A stretch of DNA of 64,000 nt, taken from NCBI RefSeq assembly GCF_001025175.1, contig NZ_AP012324.1, positions 620,001 through 684,000 on the forward strand. Direction: 5' to 3'. The position numbers were made by a program, and so were the translations under genes. The stretch comes from Bifidobacterium breve DSM 20213 = JCM 1192 (GTDB lineage: Bacteria > Actinomycetota > Actinomycetes > Actinomycetales > Bifidobacteriaceae). The notes under the pieces were generated by a model. That model saw nothing but the letters and a program-made list of their open reading frames with translations, was not told where the DNA came from and searched no databases. Positions 8,739 through 17,772 of this stretch are shown here, piece by piece. Position 1 is the first letter of the stretch. Each line of letters starts with the position of its first letter.

Positions 8739-10268
8739 ATGCGATTCAGCGACATTCTGCGACTGTGCAGACAGAACCTATGGCGACGTAAATCCCGCAC
8801 AATACTGACCGTGTTGGGCGTCATCGTCGGATGCTGCTCGATTGTGCTCATGATCTCCCTCGGGCAGGGCATCAACGAGCAGAATGAGAAAATGCTCAAA
8901 TCGATGGGCGACCTATCCATCGTCACCGTCTACACCAGTGGCGGCTATGCCGGGCCGATGGGCGGCGGGAACGGATCATCGTCGGCATCCAGCGATGCCA
9001 AGCTCGATGACAAAGCGCTCGAATCGTTCCGCTCGATGAGCGGCGTATCCGGCGTGACTCCGATAATGAACTTCCCCTACAACGTCACGGCCAAGGCCGG
9101 CGCAGGTGGACGGTACATCTACGATCACGTGCAGATCATGGGCATCGATATGAGCCAGTTCGAACAGATGGGCTACAAAATGGTCGATGGCGGCAAGCCA
9201 ACCACCAAAGACCAGGTTCTTGCCGGTGAATGGTTTGCTTACGGGTTCATGGACACGTTGAAAAACGGTGAGATGCGTACCGGCACCCGTGGCAGCGGCT
9301 ATTCGTCTTGCACATTCAATTCGGCCACCGGCGAATGCGAGCCGGATCAGGATGAGGACCCGTTCTTCGACCCGCTCACCACGCAAATCAGCCTGACCAC
9401 CGGAACCAACTATCAGGGCGACCCATATGTGCAGAACATGTACGGCGGGGGAGGCGGAACGACTGTTGGAAGCGACCAATCCGACAACGTCACCATCGAT
9501 CTGCGTGCGTCCGGCATTATCGGCGGCGATTACAACAAGGGATATGCCACGGCGGACGGTCTGGTCATGGATTTGCAGGCGCTCAAGGATTTGCGCGCCA
9601 AAGTCGATCCGGCCGCCGCCAAAAAAACCGTCACCTACGATCAGGTGTTGGTCAAGGCTGCGGATCTTTCCTCCGTGCCCGAAGTGGAATCGCAGATTAA
9701 GGCGCTTGGCTACGAGACTTCGTCCTATGAGGACATGCGCAAGTCGTTGGAGGAGCAGTCGCGAGCGATTCAGCTGATTCTGGGCGGCATTGGCGCGGTC
9801 TCTCTGTTGGTGGCGGCCATCGGCATCGCCAATACGATGGTCATGTCCGTGACCGAGCGCACGCGCGAGATCGGCATTATGAAGGCGCTCGGCTGCTACG
9901 TGCGTGATATCCGCGTCATGTTTTTGACTGAAGCCGGCGCAATCGGATTCTTTGGCGGATTGATCGGATGCATGCTGAGTGGATTGATATCGTTGGGCAT
10001 CAATGTGGCCGGCAGGATGTATGCGGGTGGCATGGTCGGCAGCTCAAACGGAAGTTCCGGCGATGGTGCTGGTGGCACATCCATATGGATGATTATGTGG
10101 CAGGCATTGGTCGGAGGTGAGGACGTGACCCGCTATTCGGTGATTCCGTGGTGGCTGTTCCTGTTTGCAGTGCTGTTCTCCACGCTAATCGGCCTGCTGT
10201 TCGGCTTCGGTCCAGCCAACAAAGCCGTCAAAATCCCGGCCCTGGATGCCATCAAAAACAACGAGTGA
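8739..10268 (+). CDS. MacB-like ABC transporter permease (FtsX domain)
   Basis: This 509-residue permease has an N-terminal membrane helix around residues 20-45 (TVLGVIVGCCSIVLMISLGQ), a large extracellular MacB-type periplasmic-core-like domain, and three C-terminal FtsX helices (near 340-370, 390-420, 470-495). The block SVTERTREIGIMKALG before the last helices is typical of the family. The extracellular loop has Gly/Ser-rich insertions. Together with the two upstream genes it forms a complete export or membrane-extraction system of the MacB type. Its 3' end overlaps the convergent DXS-family gene by 17 bp. Confidence 0.9.
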   Translation: MRFSDILRLCRQNLWRRKSRTILTVLGVIVGCCSIVLMISLGQGINEQNEKMLKSMGDLSIVTVYTSGGYAGPMGGGNGSSSASSDAKLDDKALESFRSMSGVSGVTPIMNFPYNVTAKAGAGGRYIYDHVQIMGIDMSQFEQMGYKMVDGGKPTTKDQVLAGEWFAYGFMDTLKNGEMRTGTRGSGYSSCTFNSATGECEPDQDEDPFFDPLTTQISLTTGTNYQGDPYVQNMYGGGGGTTVGSDQSDNVTIDLRASGIIGGDYNKGYATADGLVMDLQALKDLRAKVDPAAAKKTVTYDQVLVKAADLSSVPEVESQIKALGYETSSYEDMRKSLEEQSRAIQLILGGIGAVSLLVAAIGIANTMVMSVTERTREIGIMKALGCYVRDIRVMFLTEAGAIGFFGGLIGCMLSGLISLGINVAGRMYAGGMVGSSNGSSGDGAGGTSIWMIMWQALVGGEDVTRYSVIPWWLFLFAVLFSTLIGLLFGFGPANKAVKIPALDAIKNNE

Positions 10269-12357
10269 TCGCCTCTGTCACCTGCTCCACCGTCAGTCCA
10301 TAACGTTCGTTCAGTTCGCCCAGCGGCACGCGGTCGGTAAATTCCTTGGCTGCGCCGAAGTTCAGCACACGAGGATTGCGGCTGCTGTCCGAGACATGAT
10401 GATTCGCATAGTATGCGGTCACCTTCTCACCCCAGCCGCCTTCCAGCTGCCCGTCTTCAAGCGTGACGACCAGCTCGTGGCCGTCGCGCAACGATTCCAG
10501 CGCATCCGCATCCAACGACGTGCACTGGCGCGGGTCGATGACCGTTGCCTTCATGCTATGTTCGGCGGTCAACGCGGCAGCCACCTGCTCCGCAAGCGGA
10601 TATGCGTTGCCCAATCCGGCGATCGCAACCCGCGAACCAGTCTGATTAATACGCCAAGCCAAGGGGTCGCTCCCGTTGGTGGGCTGAGCCGTTACGCCAG
10701 CAACTCGGTGTGCTGCGGATTTGCTCCCGCTGGCGGGAGCTGTCGACACAGTCGACTGAGGGTGGCCAACCTGAACCCGTCCACCCGTCACCGGCAACAA
10801 ACTCGGCTCCCGTTCCGCAGCCAGAATCGCCTCACCCGGCACCCGAATCACCACCGGTCCATCGGGAGCTCCATCGGCTCCAGCCGGCAGCGTCGCCCAT
10901 GCCAAATCGGCCAGACACTCATCTGCCGAAGTGGGCACCAGCATCGTGATGCCAGGAATATTGGCGAACATCGCCACGTCATACGCGCCGGAATGCGTGT
11001 TGTCGGAACCGGATAGGCCGCCTAGGAAATCAAGCACCGTCACCCGAGACCGGTTCAGGCTCATCTCCTGGAAGAACTGGTCATAGGCGCGTTGGAAGAA
11101 TGAGGCCGTAGTGGCCACCACTGGTGTGCCGCCAGCCCGTGCGATGCCAGCTGCGAAAGCCACGGCATGCGATTCGGTGATGCCTGTATCCACATAATGC
11201 GAGCCTGCGCGTTCGCGGAATTCATGGGTGATGCCGTTCGACCCTGGCGTGGCGGGGGAGATGACCACCAATCCCGGTTCGCTGGCAAATCGCGGTTCGA
11301 GCGCGGCCATTGCCATCTTGCCATAATATTTGCGCGGATCATCAGGCTTGCCGATGGCGGAATCCGGGTTCTGCCAATGGGAGGCTTCGCACTGACCCTC
11401 ATGCGGTTCATGGTCGGACAGATTACAATGATCCGAATGCCACGGTTCACGGTGCGATAGATTGCTGGACGGGTGGATTCCGGTGGCGGAGCTGGTGGGC
11501 TCGCCGTCGTAGCCGGCACCCTTCAACGTGTGGATATGCACCACAACAGGGTGGTCGATATTGCGTACTTCCTCAAATGCCGCTACCAGCGCATCCACAT
11601 CATTGCCATGCTCCACATAACGGTAATCCAGTCCGAATGCGTTGAATAGGTTCGGTTGTGCAGTGCCACCCGAGGCGCGCAACCGGGCGAGTGTCCCGTA
11701 CATGCCGCCGAAATCACCGGCGATCGACATCTCATTGTCGTTGAGAATAATAATGAGATTGCCGCCTTGCTCAGCGGCGTTATTCAAGCCTTCAAATGCC
11801 ACGCCCGAGCTTAGCGAACCATCGCCGATAACGGCAACTACATTGCCGATGCCGCTATCGGGCCCCTCCATATTGCGGGTTTTCGCCAATCCGCAGGCCA
11901 ATGAAATTGAGGTACCGGTATGCCCCAGCACGAACTGGTCATGGTCGCTCTCGTCCGGGTTCGTGAATCCGGTCACGTCGCCGAATCGGTTTGTGTCCAG
12001 ATAGGCGGCAGCGCGGCCGGTGAGCATTTTATGCACGTAACTTTGGTGGGAGACATCGAATACAATGCGGTCATGCGGTGAATCAAACACGCGATGCAGT
12101 GCGACGGTGGCTTCCACCATGCCCAGATTGGAGCCTATATGCCCGCCGTGAATATGGCCGTAATGCAGTAGGGTGGTGCGAATTTCGCGGCATAGCTCAT
12201 TCAGTGTATTGGGGGAGAGTGCTTTGACGTCGGCAGGGCTGGTAATGCGACGCAGCAGGGTGACATCAGCGAGATTGCCTGAGTCGGTGGAATGAGTGTT
12301 GTCGATTGCGCCGCTGGCATCGTGTGCACTGATTCCGTTTCCCGGCATGCTATGCAT
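10252..12357 (-). CDS. dxs: 1-deoxy-D-xylulose-5-phosphate synthase family protein
   Basis: The roughly 701-residue product has the transketolase-fold architecture of DXS: FDVSHQSYVHKMLTGR, GHTGTSISLACGLA, a thiamine-diphosphate GDGSLSSGVAFEGLNN motif, NDNEMSIAGDFGG, and the central pyrimidine-domain block with GSDNTHSGAYDVA. DXS joins pyruvate and glyceraldehyde-3-phosphate at the start of the MEP isoprenoid pathway. The frame opens at 12384, but GGAGG overlaps that upstream ATG and fits ATG 12357, nine codons later, better. A palindromic element copy (10723-10765) encodes a linker peptide late in the protein. The GHTGTSIS segment differs from the usual GHSSTSIS, so a related transketolase-like activity cannot be excluded. 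Confidence 0.82.
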   Translation of the reverse strand: MHSMPGNGISAHDASGAIDNTHSTDSGNLADVTLLRRITSPADVKALSPNTLNELCREIRTTLLHYGHIHGGHIGSNLGMVEATVALHRVFDSPHDRIVFDVSHQSYVHKMLTGRAAAYLDTNRFGDVTGFTNPDESDHDQFVLGHTGTSISLACGLAKTRNMEGPDSGIGNVVAVIGDGSLSSGVAFEGLNNAAEQGGNLIIILNDNEMSIAGDFGGMYGTLARLRASGGTAQPNLFNAFGLDYRYVEHGNDVDALVAAFEEVRNIDHPVVVHIHTLKGAGYDGEPTSSATGIHPSSNLSHREPWHSDHCNLSDHEPHEGQCEASHWQNPDSAIGKPDDPRKYYGKMAMAALEPRFASEPGLVVISPATPGSNGITHEFRERAGSHYVDTGITESHAVAFAAGIARAGGTPVVATTASFFQRAYDQFFQEMSLNRSRVTVLDFLGGLSGSDNTHSGAYDVAMFANIPGITMLVPTSADECLADLAWATLPAGADGAPDGPVVIRVPGEAILAAEREPSLLPVTGGRVQVGHPQSTVSTAPASGSKSAAHRVAGVTAQPTNGSDPLAWRINQTGSRVAIAGLGNAYPLAEQVAAALTAEHSMKATVIDPRQCTSLDADALESLRDGHELVVTLEDGQLEGGWGEKVTAYYANHHVSDSSRNPRVLNFGAAKEFTDRVPLGELNERYGLTVEQVTEAITRCF
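10723..10765 (-). repeat. Palindromic element copy inside the dxs-like gene
   Basis: The segment starts with an inverted pair (GCTCCCGC then GCGGGAGC), continues with a second dyad around GTCGACACAGTCGAC and ends in GAGGGTGG. In the minus-strand gene it is read in frame as a peptide beginning HPQSTVSTAPASG. The same element recurs at 20417, 29928, 40966, 45573, 45645, 50905 and 50961. Confidence 0.8.
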
Positions 12358-12566
12358 ATCCTCGAATCTCCCTCCACAATTCATACCGAAATCGACATGC
12401 TAGCGCTGCGCAGGCGGCAACGTGCGCGGATGAGGGCAATACCCTCAACATCTCCGTAAATACTGCAAATACTGCGGCGATGAGGAGGGATAGCGGATTT
12501 GATACAGCATGCAGCATGGATGGGCGGTGTTCACAGAGTGTTGTGTGGGAAAATAAAGGAGGTAAT

Positions 12567-12614
12567 TTGCCGGACCTTGTGGTGACCGGCCGATCTTCAA
12601 GGAGCGTGCAATGA
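12567..12614 (+). other. Possible 15-codon leader peptide coupled to the MDR gene
   Basis: A strong AAAGGAGG stands 5 bp before a TTG at 12567 that opens 15 codons (LPDLVVTGRSSRSVQ) and stops with TGA at 12612-12614. That stop overlaps the ATG of the oxidoreductase at 12611 as ATGA. The layout would couple translation of the gene to the leader. The TTG start and short length make this tentative; the ribosome site could instead be chance. Confidence 0.3.
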
Positions 12615-13603
12615 AGGCCGTATATGCGTCTGCCGTCAATCATGATGACCCGTTATCCGTGCTGGCGGTGGGAGACCAGCCCGAGCCGCAGAGCCGGCCA
12701 TTCTGGTCGACCGTCTCGGTACGTGCCGTAACCGTGAATCATCATGATGTCTGGTCTCTGCAGGGCGTGGGGTTGTCGGCCGAACAGACGCCGATGATCC
12801 TGGGCACCGATGCCGTGGGCATTCTGGACGAGGACATTCCCGGCAAGCATGGGCTGAAGGCCGGTAGAGAGGTAGTGCTGTACACGTTCGTCGGTACTGA
12901 TGGTGCCGGTGTGGCTCCGGGGGAGCGTCGCACGATTCTTTCGGAGAAGTATCCCGGTACCATGGCCGAGAAAACCGCCGTACCTTCCGCCAATGTGTTT
13001 GCCAAGCCGTCCAATCTCACCGAGATTGAGGCTGCGGCATTGGGCACCAGCTGGCTGACCGCATATTCATTGCTGTTCGACGCGGCCGGTGTGAAGCCTG
13101 GCGACTCCGTGCTGATTCAAGGCGCCGGCGGCGGCGTATCCACCGCGGCGATTCAGCTTGCGCAGGCAGCCGGCCTTGAGGTGTTCGTCACCTCACGTGA
13201 AGCGGACAAGCGAGCCAAGGCGTTGAAGCTCGGCGCTCATGCCGCATTTGAGATTGGTGCCCGCCTGCCCAGCAAGGTGGACGCGGTGATTGAATCTGTA
13301 GGAGCGGCCACATGGAGTCATTCGATGAAATCCGTACGACCAGGCGGCACCATTGCCATCTGCGGCGCTACCACTGGAGATCAGCCCGGCGCTGAGCTGA
13401 CCCGTTTGTTCTTCCAGGACATCCGCGTGCAGGGCAGCACCATGGGTTCGCGTGAGGATTTTGCTCGTTTGCTGCGCTTTGTGGAACGTGCCAATCTGCA
13501 TCCGGCGATTGATTCCGTATTCTCCGGTCTGGATGCCGCTCCTGAGGCTTTTGCCAAGATGATAGAAGGCAATGTGTTCGGCAAAATCGCCATTGAGCTG
13601 TAA
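12611..13603 (+). CDS. NADPH:quinone oxidoreductase-like MDR-superfamily protein
   Basis: The 330-residue product begins at ATG 12611 with AAGGAG seven bases upstream. It has the GroES-like N-terminal domain of medium-chain dehydrogenases and a Rossmann nucleotide-binding motif GAGGGVSTAAIQLAQAAG near residue 174. The Cys/His ligands of zinc alcohol dehydrogenases are not seen, which favours the zinc-free quinone-reductase branch. It would reduce a quinone or other carbonyl acceptor with NAD(P)H in the cytoplasm. It is divergent from the dxs-like gene. Exact substrate is unknown. Confidence 0.85.
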   Translation: MKAVYASAVNHDDPLSVLAVGDQPEPQSRPFWSTVSVRAVTVNHHDVWSLQGVGLSAEQTPMILGTDAVGILDEDIPGKHGLKAGREVVLYTFVGTDGAGVAPGERRTILSEKYPGTMAEKTAVPSANVFAKPSNLTEIEAAALGTSWLTAYSLLFDAAGVKPGDSVLIQGAGGGVSTAAIQLAQAAGLEVFVTSREADKRAKALKLGAHAAFEIGARLPSKVDAVIESVGAATWSHSMKSVRPGGTIAICGATTGDQPGAELTRLFFQDIRVQGSTMGSREDFARLLRFVERANLHPAIDSVFSGLDAAPEAFAKMIEGNVFGKIAIEL

Positions 13604-13669
13604 GGCATGTCGAAGTAAGCGCCCGGGCGTACAGTGGACGTATTCTCAATAACTAGGGAGTAAATGATA

Positions 13670-14170
13670 ATGGCAAATGAATCCAAGCCTGAAGTCGCGG
13701 TGGTCATGGGATCTTCCAGCGACTGGGAGACTATGAAGCGCGCCTGCGATATTCTCGATCAGTTTGGCGTCGCCTACCACAAGCAGGTCATCTCCGCACA
13801 CCGCACGCCTGAGCTCATGGCCGAGTTCGCGCATAATGCTCGTGCCAACGGTCTCAAGGTCATCATCGCCGGTGCAGGCGGCGCTGCCCACTTGCCGGGC
13901 ATGATTGCCGCCCAGACCACGCTGCCCGTAATCGGCGTGCCCGTGCGTTCCCATGCGCTCTCCGGCTGGGATTCACTGCTGTCCATCGTGCAGATGCCCG
14001 GCGGCATTCCGGTGGCCACCACCGCCGTCGGCAACTCCGGTGCCACCAACGCCGGCCTGCTCGCCGTGCAGATGCTCTCCGCCTTCGAGCCCGAACTGGC
14101 CGACAAGCTTGAGGATTACCGTAACGAAATGAAAGAAAAGGTGGCTGAATCCAATGCCCAGCTTGTCTGA
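13670..14170 (+). CDS. purE: N5-carboxyaminoimidazole ribonucleotide mutase PurE
   Basis: PurE converts N5-CAIR to CAIR in purine synthesis, acting after PurK. The 166-residue product shows the family motifs [10 protein letters not shown] near residue 13, SAHRTPELM near 42, and [21 protein letters not shown] (in pieces) near 103. AGGGAG at 13655-13660 is 9 bp before ATG 13670, better than the ATG at 13664. The 3' end overlaps purK by 17 bp, so the two are translated from one message. Confidence 0.96.
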   Translation: MANESKPEVAVVMGSSSDWETMKRACDILDQFGVAYHKQVISAHRTPELMAEFAHNARANGLKVIIAGAGGAAHLPGMIAAQTTLPVIGVPVRSHALSGWDSLLSIVQMPGGIPVATTAVGNSGATNAGLLAVQMLSAFEPELADKLEDYRNEMKEKVAESNAQLV

Positions 14171-15332
14171 GGAAACAGGCGGTCGTGTTTCGATGCTGAT
14201 GCCGGGATCGACCATCGGCATCATCGGCGGCGGCCAGCTCGGCCGCATGATGGCTTTGTCCGCCCGCTACATGGGCTTCCGCGTCGGAGTGCTTGACCCG
14301 ACGCCGAACTGCCCGACCGGTCAGGTGGCCGACTTCCAGATCACCGCCGAATACGATGACAAAACCGCCATCCATGATCTGGCCGTGCAGTCCGACGTGC
14401 TCACCTACGAGTTCGAGAACGTGGACGCCGATGCCATCGACGAGGTGCGCGGCATCACCGCCACCCCGCAGGGCACTGACTTGCTGCGCGTGACCCAGCA
14501 CCGCGTGCACGAGAAGCAGTTCATCAACGACCACGGCACCGCCACCGCACCGTGGCGCGCTGTCAACAACTTCGATGAGCTTGACGCCGCATTGGATGAT
14601 ATTCATTATCCGGCCGTGCTGAAGACCGTGTCCGGCGGCTACGACGGCCACGGTCAGCTCGTGCTGCGTTCCGACGCCGACTTGGAGAAGATCCGCTCCC
14701 GTTCCGACCGTGGTGGCGGCTTCCCGCCGAGCATCCTGGAAGGCTTCGTCGACTTCGCATTCGAGGCTTCGATCCTGGTCTCCGGCAACGGCAAGGACTT
14801 CGTCACCTTCCCCATCGTGCGTAACGAGCACCGCAACAACATCCTGCACATGACCATCGCCCCCGCCGAAGTGTCCGAACATGTGGCTCGCGAAGCGCAT
14901 GAACTGGCGATTCGCTTGGCCAAGGGCTTCGAACTGGCTGGCACGCTGGCCATCGAACTGTTCATCACCAAGGACGATCAGGTCATCGTCAACGAGCTCG
15001 CCCCGCGCCCGCACAACTCCGGCCACTACACCATCGAGGCCTGCTCGATGGACCAGTTCGACGCCCACATCCGCGGCATCGCCGGCTGGCCCATGCCCAA
15101 GCCCAAGCTGCTCTCGCCGGCCGTGATGGTCAACGTACTCGGCCAGCATGTGGAGCCGACGCGCGCGCTGATCGCCACCCACCCGGAGTGGAATGTGCAC
15201 GACTACGGCAAGGCCGAAGTGCGCCACGACCGCAAGATGGGCCACATCACCGTGCTCACCGACAACCCTGATGCCACGGTTGCTGACCTTGAGGCCACCG
15301 GCTGCTGGGACGACCTGAAAAAGAAGGCGTGA
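14154..15332 (+). CDS. purK: N5-carboxyaminoimidazole ribonucleotide synthase PurK
   Basis: PurK uses ATP and bicarbonate to carboxylate AIR to N5-CAIR, the substrate of PurE. The 392-residue protein has the N-terminal [12 protein letters not shown] motif near residue 22 and ATP-grasp features including [12 protein letters not shown] near 159 and [17 protein letters not shown] near 280. The start at 14154 overlaps the end of purE. A second Met at 14187 would remove the short polar extension, and the core fold begins just after it, so the start is not certain. Confidence 0.95.
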   Translation: MPSLSEETGGRVSMLMPGSTIGIIGGGQLGRMMALSARYMGFRVGVLDPTPNCPTGQVADFQITAEYDDKTAIHDLAVQSDVLTYEFENVDADAIDEVRGITATPQGTDLLRVTQHRVHEKQFINDHGTATAPWRAVNNFDELDAALDDIHYPAVLKTVSGGYDGHGQLVLRSDADLEKIRSRSDRGGGFPPSILEGFVDFAFEASILVSGNGKDFVTFPIVRNEHRNNILHMTIAPAEVSEHVAREAHELAIRLAKGFELAGTLAIELFITKDDQVIVNELAPRPHNSGHYTIEACSMDQFDAHIRGIAGWPMPKPKLLSPAVMVNVLGQHVEPTRALIATHPEWNVHDYGKAEVRHDRKMGHITVLTDNPDATVADLEATGCWDDLKKKA

Positions 15333-15340
15333 CCTTATCG

Positions 15341-15769
15341 ATGGTTGAACATATCGAACGCCAGACCAAGCAGAAGGACGCGATTCGCGCCGCCTTGGCC
15401 GACTGTGAGGAGTTCATCTCCGCTCAGGACCTGCACCGCAGGCTGGAGGACGAAGGCTCGAAAATCGGCTTGGCCACCGTGTACCGCCAGCTCAACGCCT
15501 TGGCCGATGCCGGTGCCGCCGACACGATCCGCCTGGACGGCCAGCAGCTGTTCCGCCTATGCGGCGACGACGGACATCACCACCACTTGGTGTGCAAGCG
15601 GTGCGGCAAAACCGTGGAAATCGACCCGCCCAGCGAGGCTTGGCTGCGCAAAGTGGCCGACGGCCACGGCTTCACCGTCGAATCCCACACCCTGGAGGTC
15701 TTCGGACTATGCCCTGATTGCCAAAAGGAGCAGAAAGCGCAGAAGGCTCAGAAAGCAGTGAGCGAATAA
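15341..15769 (+). CDS. Fur-family metal-responsive transcriptional regulator (first copy)
   Basis: The product of about 142 residues has a winged helix (SKIGLATVYRQLNALADAG near residue 47) and the Fur metal-site motif GHHHHLVCKRCG near 87, with a second CXXC (LCPDC) near 128, typical of the structural zinc site. A GTG at 15329 overlapping the purK stop is an alternative start; ATG 15341 is preferred because it begins at the family's normal first helix. The Lys/Gln repeat tail is variable. Zur, Fur or PerR identity cannot be settled from sequence; proximity to eroded Zur-type genes makes Zur attractive. It is cotranscribed with purEK and ends in a terminator. Confidence 0.88.
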   Translation: MVEHIERQTKQKDAIRAALADCEEFISAQDLHRRLEDEGSKIGLATVYRQLNALADAGAADTIRLDGQQLFRLCGDDGHHHHLVCKRCGKTVEIDPPSEAWLRKVADGHGFTVESHTLEVFGLCPDCQKEQKAQKAQKAVSE

Positions 15770-15809
15770 CAAATGGGATCGGCTTCAAAGCCGATCCCAT
15801 TTGTTATTC
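15764..15809. terminator. Bidirectional terminator between fur-like gene and dead permease
   Basis: A nearly perfect inverted repeat has arms of 21 bp (15764-15784 and 15789-15809). It is flanked by T-rich sequence on the right and A-rich sequence on the left, so it can end transcription from both directions. It includes the stop codon of the upstream gene. Confidence 0.85.
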
Positions 15810-15814
15810 CGCTG

Positions 15815-16953
15815 CTATTCCACCGACTTCAGGGCGCCGAGCATGTCGACCGTCTTCAACCGCCGGTAGACCAGCACGCCGAGTCCGCCGAGCACCTTGA
15901 TGGTCGGCAGTTCGCGGATACGTTCGGAGACGTTGAGATTCGTCAGATTGTAGAGGATCACCACGGCCAGCAGCTCAGCCGCGAGAATCAGCACTTCCAT
16001 GATCTGATCCGGCAAGTCGACGATTGTGGCCACCTGTTTCTTCGAAGTCGTGTTCTGCACAATGCCCTTCGCGCCGTCCAACTTTATGAGCTTGGCGCTA
16101 CGCGACTCCACATTGGAGGTCTCATGGTTCTTGAGCCTCACCATATAGGCGTTCGACTGGTACTGTTCGCCGAACACGTGCTTATAGCCACCCGAAGTCA
16201 TGAACATGAAATGCCCGATATGCATTTCGGTGATGCCGTCCACGCGCACCTTGCGCTCGGTGCCGCTCGAATCGGTGACGGTAATCGTGTCGCCTACCTT
16301 GGCGTCCATCATCTCCGCCATACGTTCGGAGATGATCGCACCACGGTCGGTGAGCACCTGCGGCTTGTGCCCGGTGCGCGAACGCAGGGTGATGTAGTCG
16401 CCGAAATTGTAGGCGTCATCATTGGCGATCAGGGTAATCGACTGTTTGTCGTTCTCCGTGCCGGCCACTTTCGACATCTCCTCGTAGTAGATCGGCGCGG
16501 ACTCGGAGACGGCCCCGCCCTTCATCGCCTTGGCCACTTCGGCGCGCTGCGAATAATGTTTTCGTCAGCTTTGGTCAGGCCATAATCGCTGATGACGGTT
16601 ATGTCAGCGAGATTGTTCTGATTAAAGAAGTCGGTGCCGGTCATTTGCATGTCCGGGCCGGTGACGAACAGGCCTACGAGCGCAAAGGAGCCAAGCGTCA
16701 TCAGGCTCACGATGGAGGCGAATCGACCCTTGGATTTGGCCATGGTGACGCGGATGTCTTTCCATAGCATGCGCTTATGGAATGACCCGTTGCGTCGGCG
16801 GTTGCGCTTGGCCTTGTGCGCGTGGGGCGTTCTGCCGGGCGCGGTATAGGAGTCGTTTGCTGAATTTGCGGCGGAATCGGCTGCGGAGTCGGTCGCGGGC
16901 GTAAGGTTGGTCGTTTCGGTGAAATCGTTGAGATCGGTCATACTGCTTACCAC
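15815..16953 (-). pseudogene. FtsX-type ABC permease, frameshifted and internally deleted
   Basis: Two minus-strand frames carry one gene. The N-terminal part (start about 16953) has a basic region and a membrane helix (FASIVSLMTLGSFALVGLFV) and ends by frameshift near 16545. The second frame continues from RAEVAKAMKGG with extracellular-domain sequence, one membrane helix, and the family's RIRELPTIKVLG block. It then jumps straight to the C-terminal end (VDMLGALKSVE), so the last membrane helices are deleted. An intact relative of this family has about 1,000 residues, against about 380 here. The gene is dead. It follows the truncated ATPase on the same strand. Confidence 0.82.
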
Positions 16954-17400
16954 TCCAGATCCTTGATATCCATCGGGTGCTCGTTCACTTCGATCGATTT
17001 GACGCGCGCGTTATGCATGTGGATCACGCGGTCGGCAATCGGCGCGATGGCGGAATTGTGCGTCACAATGACCACGGTCGCACCCTTCTTACGGCTCTGA
17101 TCCTGCAGAATCTGCAGCACCTGCTTGCCGGTGTTGTAGTCCAGAGCGCCAGTCGGCTCGTCGCACAGCAGAATCTTCGGGTTCGTGGCCACCGCTCGGG
17201 CGATGGCCACGCGCCGCTGTCCGCCGCCCGAAAGCTGCGCGGGGAAGTTGTTGATACGGTCCTGAAGCCCCACGTCGATAAGCGCTTGGGTCGGTTCCTG
17301 CGCGTCTTTCATGATTTCGGAGGCGAGCTCCACGTTCTCCTTGGCCGTGAGGTTGGCCACCAGATTGTAGAACTGGAACACGAAGCCGAGGCGTTGCGCT
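16947..17400 (-). pseudogene. ABC transporter ATP-binding protein, 5'-truncated
   Basis: The minus-strand frame carries the Q-loop region GFVFQFYNLVANLTAKENV, the signature [14 protein letters not shown], and Walker [13 protein letters not shown], ending normally at 16947. The Walker A half is absent: the homology stops at about 17390-17400, where sequence of a different gene on the plus strand begins. Without Walker A the product cannot bind ATP properly. Its partner permease just downstream is also broken. Confidence 0.85.
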
Positions 17401-17696
17401 ATGTCAAGCGTGAGTATGCGTTCTTCGACGCACTGTCCCGTTCGGGCAACGATATGCAGATGTATGACCGGGTCAAGGATGTGTTGAAGCAGATGCTGCT
17501 TGGGCAGGCGGCCCGTGTGGGTGCCGAGCTGAGCTACAGCGGCATTCCTCACGACTATGCGCTGGAAATTCTGGTCTCCGCCGTCTCATCGATTATCTGG
17601 CTATGGATCCGGCGCGGCTGCAAGGAGGCGCCCGAGCAAATCTGCGCCATCATCGAGAAAAACAAAACCACCGCGCCCGTATACATCATACGGTAA
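17397..17696 (+). pseudogene. TetR-family regulator, C-terminal fragment
   Basis: A plus-strand frame from about 17397 to TAA 17694-17696 encodes about 99 residues (RYVKREYAFFDALSRSG, then YALEILVSAVSSIIWLWI) resembling the ligand-binding domain of TetR/AcrR regulators. The helix-turn-helix is missing: the upstream sequence belongs to the oppositely oriented ABC ATPase. TetR genes are commonly divergent from the exporter they control, which fits one deletion that removed both 5' ends and the shared promoter. Confidence 0.7.
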
Positions 17697-17707
17697 GCGC
17701 GGTGGTT
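17666..17707 (-). terminator. Hairpin at the end of the Cys-rich gene's transcript
   Basis: An 11-bp stem (17666-17676 with 17697-17707) with an inner CGTAT/ATACG pair is followed on the minus strand by a T-rich run. It lies 65 bp beyond the stop of the minus-strand Cys-rich gene and overlaps the end of the TetR fragment. Confidence 0.65.
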
Positions 17708-17772
17708 CGTGTCGGAATTTGGCCCCCTCCCTGAGAGGGGTCAATCCGCAGGAGAAATCGGAAACCTAAAAC

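Noticed and set aside
16977-17696. A continuous 239-codon plus-strand frame
   Set aside because: Only the last 100 codons are a real (TetR-like) fragment; the first part is the reverse of the ABC ATPase gene.
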